Shown piece by piece: positions 1 through 12,500 of a stretch of DNA of 41,712 nucleotides. The position numbers and the translations under genes are program-made. Each line of letters begins with the position of its first letter. Position 1 is the first letter of the stretch. The stretch comes from Brachionus koreanus (taxonomy: Eukaryota; Rotifera; Eurotatoria; Ploima; Brachionidae), in assembly GCA_016987375.1 (NCBI GenBank), contig PJRA01000309.1, forward strand, positions 503,070 to 544,781, in the 5' to 3' direction. The notes under the pieces are model-generated. The model was given only the letters and a program-made list of their open reading frames with translations, did no database searches and was not told the origin of the DNA.

Positions 1-1170
1 TTGTGTCGACCAAATGAACCAGTAGCTTTGGAAAAATCTCACCAAAAACAATAATTTTATCGTAGCAAAAATCCCTAGTATTGGAACAAACATAAAATAC
101 CATCTAATACTGAAAATTCCGATCCACATCATTTCCTTTATATTAAAAAAAATTAAAATAAAATTATAAAAATATTGATTTTTTTTAAATACATAAAATT
201 TCTTTCTTCTTGTAAGATAAATAGCAGTTTCAGCTGCAGATAAAATTGGAATCAAAGATGGAGGTAAAGTGAAAAAAAAATAAAATTGCTGCAAATTGTA
301 CGGAAGCCAGCCTTTTTTCTTTTTTCCAACTTCTTCAGGTAATTTCTTTCCAAGTAAATAGAAATAACTAAATCTAATATCTGGATCTTTTTTTATAGCA
401 TTTGGTTTTGCATGATGCTTAAAATGTCTGCTATTCCACCAGTCGGCAGAGAAACCCATTATTGCCCCAATTACAACCCTATGAGCAAAATGATTCATTT
501 TTGTAGATTTAAACACCGACAAATGTCCCAAATCATGTTGCAACCAGCCAGCTTGAGCTTGTGTAGTTACCAAACACGCTACAGCTATAAAATAAGAAAA
601 CCAATTTTCGTAACCACTTTTGTAGATAAGATATGTGCCAATTAAGTCAAGAACAATTAATTGTAAGAAATGAAGAGAATAAAACCATGGACTTGGTTTA
701 AAAAGATTCATTTTATCAGCCAGTTTTCTCAATTGTTGAAAATCTTTATGCAATTCATCCTTTTTTTGAATTGAAATTTAAAAAAAAATTAGCTTAATTT
801 TTTTAATACTTTTCTTTCTTCCTTTTGGTTTATGTCTGATTCGGCCACTACTTTACCAATTTTTAGAGCTTTTAAATATTTTTCAACTTTATTCATATCT
901 TTGTGAAAAGAAGTAAATGCATCCTTGATTAAAAAAATTGAATTAATAAAATATTTTATTTTTGTTTAAATTTACAGTTGCATCTTGTCCAACATTATTA
1001 TTTAATAATGTTTCACCTCCTGGATGTTTTTTAGAAAATTTTGATACATCATACACATTATTGTTAATAACAATCCACTTTTTTTGTCTTATTTCACTCC
1101 ATTTTAATGTTTTAACATCATCTTGGATATCTTGAGACTCTTCCGTAATCAAATTTGCGCCTTTACCCAT
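1..1170 (-). CDS. front-end fatty acid desaturase with N-terminal cytochrome b5 domain (FADS-like), 3' end off window
   Basis: Exons on the minus strand: 1170-976, 923-810, 759-193, 135-1 (continuing off the window); introns of 52, 50 and 57 nt, all phase 0. The family inserts a cis double bond between an existing one and the carboxyl end of a fatty acyl chain (delta-5/delta-6 type) in the ER membrane. Seen: cytochrome b5 domain with HPGG (haem ligand His) and, across the first intron, the second ligand in the DAFTSFH stretch; then hydrophobic segments, the conserved QAGWLQHDLGHLSVF block containing His box 1 (HDLGH), and His box 2 (HFKHH). The third box (Q-x-x-H-H) lies beyond the window edge, so catalytic competence cannot be judged. 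The start at MGKGANL is chosen because the b5 domain follows soon after; an upstream in-frame ATG exists at 1236. Substrate regiochemistry cannot be read from sequence. Confidence 0.9.
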
Positions 1171-2109
1171 CTTTTTCAAATGGACAAATTTTTTATTTAT
1201 TTCTTTCTTTACTTTTTTCACCAATCTAAAATTCAAATATATACAATTTATATTAATTTTTTCTATATTTTCTAAATCGAACCACCATTTTTACAACAAA
1301 TATTTTGCATATTTATTTAGCTTTTTTTTGTTATCTAAGGGATGGTTTTATGCTTGAAGAATTTTCTTTATTTTTTTAATTTAAATTTTTGTTCACTTTT
1401 TTATAGGATGAAAATAATTTTCAAATATTTTTTCAATAAAAAAATGCTGTCGATTTTAAACTGTCAATAAAAATAAGCTTTTAAACTAATGAATATTAAA
1501 ACTTTTTAATTTTTTAAAGGATCCTACCTTTCTCTTACAAATGACATCTATATTATACTGCAATTCTATATTTCAATTCTCCCCTTAAATTAACAAGAAA
1601 TTTAAAGTTATATGACTCGAGGAATTTGAATTATAATTTAACACTATTTTTTCATGTTTTTTTAATTCAAAAATATTTTACAAAAAAATTATATTAATTT
1701 CATAAAGCAATATGATTTTTTAAAGAATATTTTAAAATCTCCATAATTCAAAAAAGATATATTTATTTGAAAAATCAATTCAAAAGATACGAAAACTTAA
1801 AATTTTTTTCTGGTGTTTCTAGTGTTAAAGAACAGCGATAACCTAATTCAAGAAGAGCTAAAAAACTTTTGAATGTTCTTATTCGAGATTAATAAATTTG
1901 TTTTTGATCAAGAGATCAATGTTGAAATTTAATTTAAATAGATTTTTTTCAAAATTTGAACTATTCAACTTAAAATACCTTGGTAAATTTTTTCAAATAA
2001 TTATTAAATAAAAAAATAATTTTTTCAAATAATTATTAAATAAAAAAATGATTTTTTCAATTTTTTAATTATTCTTAATTTTTTTATCTGGAATAAGTTT
2101 AGTTTTATA
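1171..2109. other. intergenic AT-rich stretch, no gene seen
   Basis: Runs from the desaturase start to the retrotransposon relic. I see only AT-rich sequence with stops in all frames and no protein resemblance. It should hold the desaturase promoter, but no core element stands out. A short two-copy tandem repeat lies at its right end (listed separately). Confidence 0.6.
1987..2050. repeat. two-copy AT-rich tandem repeat, period 32
   Basis: The segment containing TTTTTCAAATAATTATTAAA followed by an A-run occurs twice in direct succession with a period of 32 bases (the single C lies at 1994 and again at 2026). The copies are nearly identical, which suggests a recent slippage duplication. Confidence 0.8.
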
Positions 2110-2119
2110 GCTGATACTT

Positions 2120-3120
2120 GATGTGAATAAATCAACTGGTAACAATCGAATTCATCCGTACCCGCTCAAAGAATGTTACTCGAGTTTTGCGCGCGCCTTA
2201 TTGCCAATCTTTAAACAATTAATAAAACTAGGTACACTCCCATCACTTTGTAAATCAGCCTATCTAAGCCTAATTTACAAAAAAGGTAAATTAGTTTGTA
2301 AATTAGGCTTACAAATCCGACTAATTACCGATCAATCTCTCTAACATCAATCCCTTGTAAAATAATTGAAATAATTATCAAAAAAGTCATGATGAAGCAT
2401 CTACTCGACAACAAACTAATCTCACCAGCTCAACATGGCTTTGTTCCTAACAAATCATGTGAAACGAATCTACTTGAAGCTATTGATATTATAACCGAGA
2501 CACTAAATCAAAATCAAGATATCGATCTGATATCTCTCGACTTCAGCAAGGCCTTCTATCTAGTCTCTCACTCAGTTATCCTAATCAAACTCGAATCTAT
2601 CGCTTTAAATGTCACATACTCGCTTGGATCAAGTCTTTCCTCATTGGGAGAAGGCAACGAGTAGTAATTGATCATAAAAAATCTCAATGACAAAGGTCAG
2701 CTGCAAGTAGACATTGATAGAGTTGTAGAGTGGTCTAAAGAGTGGCAAATGATCTTCAACTTGCCCGAATTGCTAGGTCATGCATTAACCAAGTCGAATA
2801 TGAGTAGAAAAGAAAAAAACTTTGTAGACTATACAATGCTAGACCTACTGACGGAGTAACTAGAAACAAAATCCGAAAAGGATTTAGGTGTACAAATAAC
2901 AAATAACCTCAAGTGGAACGAGCAGTCGAAAATTGCTGCTGCTAAAGCGAACTCGGTCTTAGGTTCGCTCTTTCGTCATACCGCACTTGGAATACGCCTC
3001 CTCAGTCTGGAACCCCCACAACAAAGCAGACATCAAAATTCTCTCACTTGCAGGAACTTTCCTTCCTGTTACAGCTTACAACTATTACTATTATTATTAT
3101 TAAATTAAATGATTGAATGA
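2120..3120 (+). mobile_element. degraded non-LTR retrotransposon (Jockey/CR1-like reverse transcriptase relic)
   Basis: Three frames in succession carry reverse-transcriptase fragments typical of Jockey/CR1-type LINEs: IHPYPLKECYSSFA (about 2150), TNYRSISLTSIPCKIIE then ISPAQHGFVPNKSCETNLLEA and LISLDFSKAF (motif A region, about 2320-2560), VVEWSKEWQMIFN (about 2720), and EKDLGVQITNNLKWNEQ followed by EYASSVWNP (2870-3020). The frames are broken by stops and shifts. The segment that should carry the YxDD catalytic box, between about 2660 and 2690, is deleted. The 3' end runs into a TTA/AT-rich tail near 3080-3120, as in such elements. No endonuclease domain is present, so this is a 5'-truncated, inactive copy. 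Confidence 0.85.
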
Positions 3121-3593
3121 ATAAGAAAAAAAACGATAGGAATGGTTTGCCTGGGTTGATAGTTTAGCTGCTTGTACATATTTAAATAATGACTTTAACA
3201 AATGATGTGTTTAAAAGTCACTTGAGGGGTGGGCATTAGCCATCTTTAAATTTCAGATTGATATTTTTACGCTCATTTATTATAATGCTTAAGAAAAATT
3301 CCTAAAATCTTTTCGCATTTTCAAATTGCGCAGTTAAATAAAATAATGAATTGAATTTTGAAAAGAAAATGCACAGTTTGCCTCAAATATTGAAAAAAAA
3401 AGAGTGCTAAATTAAAATTAAGAAAATTCATTTAATAAAAAAATGATTATTTTTTAGCTTAAATTTGTAACAAAAAATTTAAATTCTTTATTTTTTTAAT
3501 CATCAAAAAATCCAATATTTAATATATTATTTTTTTTATCTAATTAAAATTATAACTTATAAATAAAACTTATTTATACACAAATTAAAATTT
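3121..3593. other. intergenic between retrotransposon relic and MED12 3' end
   Basis: AT-rich, no ORF of note. The first ~150 nt are less AT-biased (for example a GGTTTGCCTGGG stretch near 3140) and could be flanking transposon UTR. It should contain the MED12 3' UTR; no further feature seen. Confidence 0.5.
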
Positions 3594-6500
3594 TTAATAA
3601 TTTTGATTTTGATATTGCTGCTGCTGTGATTGAGTGACACGTTGTTGTTGCTGTTGCATATACTGCTGTTGTTGTTGCTGTTGCTGTTGAGAAGTTTGAA
3701 CATTTATAGGTACGCCTGGGTGTTGTTTTTGCATGTATTGCTGCTGATACTGTTGATTTTGAGCCGGAGGCATTTGAGCTTGTCTTTGCATAGCTTGTTG
3801 TCTTGGTTGCTGCTGTTGCCAATTCATATTTTGTCCCATTTGAGGTTGACTAGGTGCTTGCGTCGGCAATTGCAAACCAGTAGCATTGCTAGGTGGAGTA
3901 TTCGTATTAAACAAGCGCTGTTGTTGTGCTTGTTTTTGATGCTGAAGCTGGACATTTTGTTGACTGGCAAACCTAGGCGCTTGTTGAGGATTCATAAAAT
4001 TTTGAGGACCAGAAGGAGCACCTTGTTTAGGATCTGGAGTAGCTGTTCGTGGTGCCGGCATATTTGCTTGCTGTTTTTGTACTTGATTGTACATTTGAAC
4101 ATTACTCTGATATTGCTGTCCAGGAGTATTGTTTGATTGATTTTGTGTCATCATTGGTCTCGTTTGATTCATTTGTCCTTGATATGGAGGCATAGCTTGA
4201 TTAGGTGGCAACGGTTTTCTTATGACATTTTGGCTTTGATTTAAAGGCTGATAGGGCATACGATTAGCACCAGGTTGGGATATCGGACCTTGAGTTTGAG
4301 TTTGTCCAGATTGCGGCATTCTTTGCGGTTGAAATTGAGCCACATTTTGTTGATTTTGACCTTGATAAAATTGATTTGATTGCTGATTTTGTGGAGTTAG
4401 CATTCGTTGGCCCATATTTGGTTGCATTATACCGCTCGGATTTTGACCTATCGGTCTAGACATTACCTGCTGATTTGGAGCAAAGCCTTGTTGACCAGAC
4501 ATAACTTGATTCGGTAAGTATTGTTGGCTTTGTGGTCCCATTTTACCTGGTTGCATGGTCATCCCAGGCTGCATGCCTTGCATAGACGATACCTGCGGAT
4601 TTGCTGCTGTATTTTTTGGCGGATTATTTTTTCTAGGTGTAGTTGATTTTTGTTTTTTTTGTAAGCTTGGATTATTTGATTTTTGTTTGTCAGGCGTAGA
4701 CATTTGTCGAACAATACCTTTTCGATCGGGCTGCATTTGCATTCCATTTCCAGCCATGATCATTGATTGATTGGCATATTGGTGAGGCGGTTGCTGCATG
4801 TGTTGATGATGTTGCATGTGATTTTGTAGTCGGCTCATTATTTGAGAGTGATTTTGTGGCATTGGCTGAGGCATCATTTGATGTGGCACTGACTGACTCA
4901 TCACTTGACTTGGCGGTCCGTGCATATGCGAATGATGAGACTGCAATGGCATTTGATTATGCTGTTGCATTAGCGGTTCAATCTGATTAGGACCATTAGC
5001 ACCCAGAACAACTATGTCCGCATTTGGCATACCAACACTAGGTGAATTGACATGTGATTTAGTTTGATCGCCAGCCATGAACCCTTGTGAATTCAAGCTT
5101 AAATTCATAGATTGTTGCTTGAGGCCTGAAGTGTTCATGGCAGATTTTTGTTCTTTTTTGACTGTTTCGACTATGACAGGCTCAGGAAGCTCTATTAGAT
5201 CATTGGGAACCTCAGGTTTGTCTTTGAGATAACAAAGCTCTTTGTGTATATTCATGTGCTTGTGTCTGACTAAGAGCCGTTGCTGATATTCGTAGCGTAG
5301 CATTTTTTTTTCCAATTTAGAAAAGCCGTACCAAGAGAGACAAAGCGCTGAAGCGTTTTTGACCCCTTCGATAAGCTCCCATGTGCTCACTTTTTCTTTT
5401 CGCACAAATTTAAAGCCTCTACGCTTATCTAACAGATTTGTTAGTGTTTTGGACACAGTTGTGCAGCTTGATTCAACTGTCATTATCTCTAAATTAGAGT
5501 TACGGTTCAATGGTAGTAATTTTCTTATTAAGTTAATAGCTTTTGTGTTTGGCACATCAGTGAAGTCTTTAGTTTCTTTGCTTATTTTTTTTATTACTGC
5601 TTGATAGTGTCTATTGCTTTCCATGTTTGGCTCAGTGCTGATTATGTGATGGATTAGGACAGTGAGCATATCGATAATGGTGGTGAATAAAAGTTGGTCG
5701 TTGTCTGGATCGACTACGCCCGAATATATCAATTGTACAAACAACCAGGCCCAATTGGCAAATTCATTAGTATTTCTGAGTATGAAGTCGAACATTGAGC
5801 CCACAAGACTTAATCTAATAGCAAGTGTATCCATCATTATTTGCTTGATTCGCGGGTCTTCGGACAATATTTTGTCGTCTTTGCCCTTTTATCGAATAAA
5901 AATTTTAAACTCTACAAATTTAAGTCAAAATCATTTTGAGCTTTAAATGCATTTTTTCTATTATTATTTGGAATTAAATAATTTTAATATTTTTTCTTGA
6001 AATTTTATTTTTATTTAAGCAAAAATTCTAAAGTAATATTTAAAAGAGGCAATCTAGAAAATTTTTGATTTAAGTTTTTTTAATTTGAAATCAATAAATT
6101 TATTGATCTTAAAAAGCTTTAAAATTTATTATTTAAAGTAATTAAAAATTTAAAGATGATGAAAAAAAAAATTTTTTTTCTTTTTAAAACACTAATTAAT
6201 CCTTTAAATCTTACATGCAAATTTTTTTAATCTAAAACCGAAATTTTTGCATCTAACTTGTTGAAAGTTTGACTATTTACAAAAGCTAATTTTATTTAAA
6301 AATTTTATAACTTTATTTTTATTTATTGATTTTTTTACAAATACTTATAAAATAAATTTTTTTTTAGAAAAAATCTTAACCATGTTAAAAGATTTGTACA
6401 TGAGGTTCGGAGGAGTCATATTTTATCTCTAAAACAATTGAATATAACAACTGTCATTTTTTAATAAAAAATTCTCAAATTGATTCAAATTGGGTTTTGT

Positions 6501-9500
6501 AAAATTTTGTATAGAAAAACTTTTCTTTTAAAAGTCATTTAAATGAGCTCTTTCATGATTTTTGCCCTCCAAAACCTCCTACTTTTTCTGCAATTTTTAA
6601 ACAAATTCGGCTAAAGTGCATTGTGCAGAGAGTCTGCACATCATTAGCAGACTTTGACTTTTGGTGCAACTAAGCACTTACAGAACTAATTAAAAGCCTT
6701 TAGAAAAATGGTAAAAGCTTTTTCAGCATTAATCTTTGTTCTATTTTTTATTTTGTATCAAATTTCACAAAACCTTTTTAGTATAAAATTAAAGTAAGGA
6801 CATGAACTAATCTAAATTTGAATTTTTTTTCAAAGAAATATAACAAAACATCTGAAAAAATTGAGACTTAAACTTTTTTTTTTAAAAATTTCGAAAATAA
6901 ATCTTATAACTTTAATAAAGATTCTGAGTTATAGGGCTTCAAGTACAACATACTTTTAAAAGTGTCTAACTTTATCTGTTATTAAATAGAATATTTTAAC
7001 TTATGAAGAATTAAGAGCAAAATAGCAAAAATAAAATTTAATATTATTTGGATCATGTTTAGTAAGTTTCAGGAATATCCCTTTTTACATGATGATTTAC
7101 AAGATGCTTAGTAGATGATTTTTAATTTCATCAATAGGGGATGATAAAGTATTCCTATTGATGATGTCTGTATGTAATCTCAGTGTAAAAACTGCATTAG
7201 TTTAATTTTAAAGGAGATTTAAAAAACAAATTTTTGTTCCTTAAAATTTACGCTTGTTTCTTTAAAAAAAAATCGTCAATTAATCTGTGATTCTTTTGGT
7301 CAAAATATCATTTAAAATTACTGATGAGAGGAAAATGGAGGGAAGGATTAGATTTGATAAATATTAAAAAAACTAAATATCTAAGAATCCCATGATATTA
7401 TAATGGCATAAGAAAATGAGACAAGACTTTTTAACTTTTGTCTTGAAAAGCATTGCATGAGGTAAAGTTTTTAAATTTTTAAGACACCATCTCTATAATT
7501 AATGAAATCATGAATAATAATTATTTATAAATTAAATTTATTGATATAATAATTTTCTCGCCTTTTTAATACTTTTTATCACAATAGTTTTTTTTTAGAA
7601 GAAAGTTATTTAATTTCTAGATAAATCTTTGATTAATTTAAATTCCAAACATTAAATTTTTAAGCCACTGTTATGTGAAAATTTTTATAATTAAGACACA
7701 ATAATATTATAACTTTAAAGATTGCTTTTAGTTGCAAATTAAAAAATTTCAAAATAGGGTCAATTTGATTTAGTATAGCTAGGAGAAAGTTTAAGAAATT
7801 AATTGTTAATTTACAAGAGTTTCTTTTTTCATTAGAAAAAAATTGGTGAAATTTTTACGGATACTAAAATTTTTTAGATTTTACTTGAAAAAAATAAACT
7901 TGATAAACTTAAGTGTTAAAACTTAATTTTTTACAACTGCAAAACTGTGTAAGAATTAAATTGAATATATTCGATTAAGCATTGTTAGTCGAAAATGATA
8001 ATTTTTCACTTTAAAAATTTTTAATTTAAAATTATTTGAAAATCGTTGTTTTTTAAGTCTATATTATTAATATTTGATCATTAACTCTAATTTGTTAGCA
8101 AAAAAAAATATCTGACTTTGCCTAATTTATAAAAATTATTTTGTGTAATTTAGTTTGAAAAAACGTGCTCATTTCCAGCATTTGAAATTAGTTTGATATT
8201 TGTTAATTATTATTTTTAAAAATTACCAAATAATAATTTACATATGGCTTATTAATTTTAATTTCTTTGAGCTAAAATTTTAAACAACCATATATAAAAA
8301 GCATTTTAGCAAAGGGAATTTTAATTTTAAAAAATAAAAGCTTGAAAAAAAGAGTCAATTTTTTCCCAATTTTAATCAATTACCTGACAATTATCATTAA
8401 AACCCTAAAAAAAAATATAAAACAATTCAATCATTTACACCACCTTGATTTAGAATAAAAGTTAAGTGAACTTACATTGACAAAATCGGTGAGACCATTA
8501 AAAAGTGAAATGAGAAGATTTTTCTGCTGTTGTTGTTGGTCATTATTATTTTTAGCATTTAGACAAGACAGCAACAATGCAAAAAAAGGCTGTTGATTCC
8601 ACGCAATTATGTTCTTGATTGCCTGTGTTTCTTTTTCACTTTTGTTCTTAGCACTCCAGAACGCTTTGCCCAGCTCTTGTAGACTTTTTGCTAAACAAAA
8701 AAAAATTTAGCAAAAAAAATTAAACATTAAAAATCTCAAATACATGCATGGTCCAGCGTTTTCAGCTGACACAGTTCGGGCAGTCTTGTAATGAGCGGAG
8801 CTATCAGCCACACACCTAGAGTTTTATTTGAGTGATTTTTTTCCACATTATCAAATTCATCAACATCTTCGGTATGTTCTATTTCAACATTTAAATCAGT
8901 TTCAGCCAATATGGCCTCATTTATGTCTTCCAAATTTTCATTTTCTTCATTTTTATCCAAAGGCGATTTGAGCGATTGAGCCTCGGCTTCTTTATCGTCT
9001 TGGTTGGCGTCTATTTGACTAGCCGAACGAAGCAGGCCGGTCGCATAGGCTCCAATGTTTGCTATATCCGGATCTATCAAAAACTCTACAGTTGTTTTGG
9101 CAAAAAAATCAATGGCTAAGTCATAAAATCTTTCTTTTTGCTTGTCCAATTCAATCATCAGTTTAAACTCGAGCAAACTTTCTCTGAATGTCCAAATATT
9201 CAAATTTTCCAATATGTATCGTATGAAGTCTTTAGTAGACGTCTGCTCATTTTGTTTTCTGAGCTCATGCGATTGTGGATAGCAGATAATGTGAAGTAAA
9301 TTTTGAGCATTGCGCCCCAAAGCCGATTCCAGCAATTGATTTGACTTTAGCAAATTGTCTCCTTCGTGAAAGCATCTCTCCTTGATCCAATCGTGTTCGC
9401 AAATTTCGTGCAGCACATTTCCAGCAAATAGAGCCAAATCCATTTCGTCATTTCTTTCATCTCTGGCACTGCGAGATGACTGATTTTTTTTGCCAGCTGA

Positions 9501-12500
9501 GCTTTCCTTTTTGGTATCGCTCATAATAAACAAGCATTTGAGAACCAGAAGAAATGTGCTGAACATGATGGAACGGCAGCTGGCCGTGAGCATTCTTTGG
9601 TCTGTGCTTGACCGTCGGTATTTAAGTGGCTTAGGTGAGCTGGTAAATATGAAGTGAATGATGTGGCATGCTAGTGATGCACTTGGCTCAAGACTCGAGA
9701 AATTGTTCGATTGTTCGTTTGTGACTTAACAAAAATATAAATTAAAAAATTAATTTGAAAATAGTTTACTTTTTGGACAAGCCATTATACAGGTCTTTAC
9801 AACCATAATTATAAACTCGTTTAAAATAAGACAATGTCGTGAAGCTAGTATTGATAAAAAAATTTTAAAATTTTCTCTTGATTTTCTATCCTGAATCTTA
9901 AATAAAATAAAAATTAAATTTTAACAAAATAAAGCAAGTGTCAAATTTTTTTTTTCTTTACATTTATTTTGTTTATTATTTCATTGAACATTTGTCGTTC
10001 TTTGGTTGCTTCAGTATTGCGATAGTGCAGAGCCTTGGTCGCATTCTGCCAAAATGTGATCAGCATGCTACATCGGCTTGTTAATTCGGCGCACAGATTT
10101 GCCACTCGAAGCATCCTTAGTTTAGCTAGTTTAGATTAAATATAAAGTTTATCTAAAATTCTTACTCATCTTCGTCTAGAGATGGCAATATACAAAATAC
10201 ATGAGCAACAAAATTGTATTGTTGCTCTTTACTATTTCCTATATGGTTTTCTATTTCGTCAACAGTATGGCTTAAATTAAAAAAATTATTTTTAACTTTA
10301 TTTTGGCACACATGAATCTTCTTAAGAAGGAATCAAAAATTATTCTTTTTATTTAAAGTGTAGATTAGAATTAACAATTACCATAACTTTTAGAAATGAA
10401 TAAAAAATCTTAAAAATTAAAAAAAAAATTTTTGTTTAAATTATATTATTTTTATGTATTTTGTATTATACGCTACATAATTTCCTTATCTGAATAAAAA
10501 ATAAATTGATTTATCTTTCTTAAATTTTTATTTAATTAAATATCAAAAAAAAAACCTCTTTAAAATCAAGCAATTACGATTAAGTATAATTTTTTTCAGC
10601 ATTAAAATACAATTAAAACAAAATTCTTCCTTTTTTGATAAATAGAAATTTACTAAAATAAAATAAACTTAAAAAATTACTGCAGCAAAGTAAAGTACAA
10701 TATACTTTGTTAGGGAATGTGTAATGTGTAATTTTTTTGTCTATTTTTTGGATGAGTAAAAATTTTTTATTATGAAAGGTGCAACGTTTATTGAACTCTA
10801 GTTGTATTGTGAAATTCAAACACAAATCGAACGAAAATTCTTCTTTTTTTTGAATAATTAAATTTACTGAAAAATAAAAAATATACTCCAACGAAGTGCA
10901 ACATACTTTTTCATTTAAAATAAAACTTTTATTTTAGAAAATCAAATCAATATTCAAGTTAAATTGTATTGATGTCTTTTTTTTTAGTTAAGTAAAAAAA
11001 GTGAAACAATGTATGTAGCACTTTGTTGCAATTTTTATAAAAAAGGACAATATCGTTATCAATTTTTTACAAACAGAGTTTTTGAATGATGGAATAACTA
11101 CCAAAAGAAGCAATATCAGCAAGAACAATAAATGGTTTCAAGGCAATAATTGATAAAGAAATAGCGTAGTAACTACTACTACCCAAAATCCGAAATGTTT
11201 TTTTCGACCCCTTGTGTTACCTATTCTTTTTACTTTTTATCTCACGAAAATAAGCATATTTTGTAGCAAAATTTTAAAAAATTAAAATCTTTCTTCAAAA
11301 ATTAAAAAAAAAAATGTAAAAATCTGCGATTAATTGCGCATTTAAAATATTTTGATCATATTTGAAAAATGAAATTTGATCAAAAATTTTACTTTGCCAT
11401 TTTTCTGATATCAAAATTTAAAAGTTTTGATAATGTGCTAGTAATAAATTTTTTGTCCTAATGAGTCAATAGAATTTCTAAAAAAAAAATTGACAGATCA
11501 GTTGAATTTATCTTACTCTGACGAATTGATCATCGAACTAAGAAGACTATCATGCTTCATTTGATAGACTATTTGTGAGCTATTTCTTTCCATTTGAGGC
11601 TGCTGTGTAAAGCATTTTTCGGCCCTAATTTTATTCGCAATCAATTCAAATTGTGGAAATTGATTTTTAATGTAGCCACATGAAACGTACATGTCATTTA
11701 GCAGCATTAGAGCGCACTTTTCATGCGATGAACACTTGGATGGCTTTTCAACATTGACAACAAGTTTCAAAACCAATTTGAACACTTCACTGGCCAAGTC
11801 CTTCCATAGAGCAAGAGAAATAAGATGAAGTCTCAATGCGCCAATAATGTTCAAATAAAAATGAGACAAGTATTCAAAATAGACTGATTTTGAGCTTGAT
11901 GCCGACTTGGCGCTCAAAAATTTGCTCCTCAAATATTCAGCTATGCTCGGAGCCAACTGCAACAGTTTAATCATAAACAAAAACAAGCCGAACACGTTCA
12001 TATTGCTCTCCATTAAATCGAATATAAACAATATGTATTGTAGCTTGGGCAAATAATTTTTTTGACTCACATTTTTATATACATCTAGCACAAATTGATT
12101 CACTTTGGCTATTATAGAATACTGGTCATAAAAGCTCATGTTTTTATACTCTTTTTGTATGCTTGACATTATGTCACTCTCAGCTTGTGATAAATAAACA
12201 TGCAAGTTTGTAATTACGTTTAAATGCTTGCTGTAATTGGAGCCCGACGCAGAGCTGTTAGTGTTCAATGAGCTAATTGTAGTACTTTCGTTCAAGTCAA
12301 TTGAAGACTTTCGCCTAAACAGGCTCTGAAATTGTTTGGTCAACGAGTGAATTTTGTCAAGTATTTCTTGCTTCTTGGCACCGAAGCCGTACAAGAGCAC
12401 GAATCGTTGATTGCGTTCATGTGTGTAGTTGAGTGTCTGGGGCAATGGCAAGTTTAGAACAAATACAGCAAATTTGGACACGTGTATTGAGCCGCTAGAT

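Noticed and set aside
3630..4136. 168-aa Leu-rich ORF on + opposite the MED12 C-terminus
   Set aside because: It is the antisense shadow of CAA/CAG-rich poly-Gln codons, which read as Leu-rich on the other strand; no independent support.
9593..9594. A separate short gene starting at MLTASCRSIMF (9593, minus)
   Set aside because: The reading continues upstream in frame through SSTDQR to 9724 and matches MED12 on both sides, so the Met is internal.
10613..10891. 92-aa minus ORF in the MED12 intron
   Set aside because: Its Phe/Lys/Ile-rich sequence is what AT-rich repeats give by chance, and it overlaps the two repeat copies; reported as repeat instead.
12479..12484. CACGTG E-box at 12479 (and another at about 31933)
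   Set aside because: One lies in MED12 coding sequence and the other in an intron; neither has the flanking T and A of the extended palindrome, so chance is enough.
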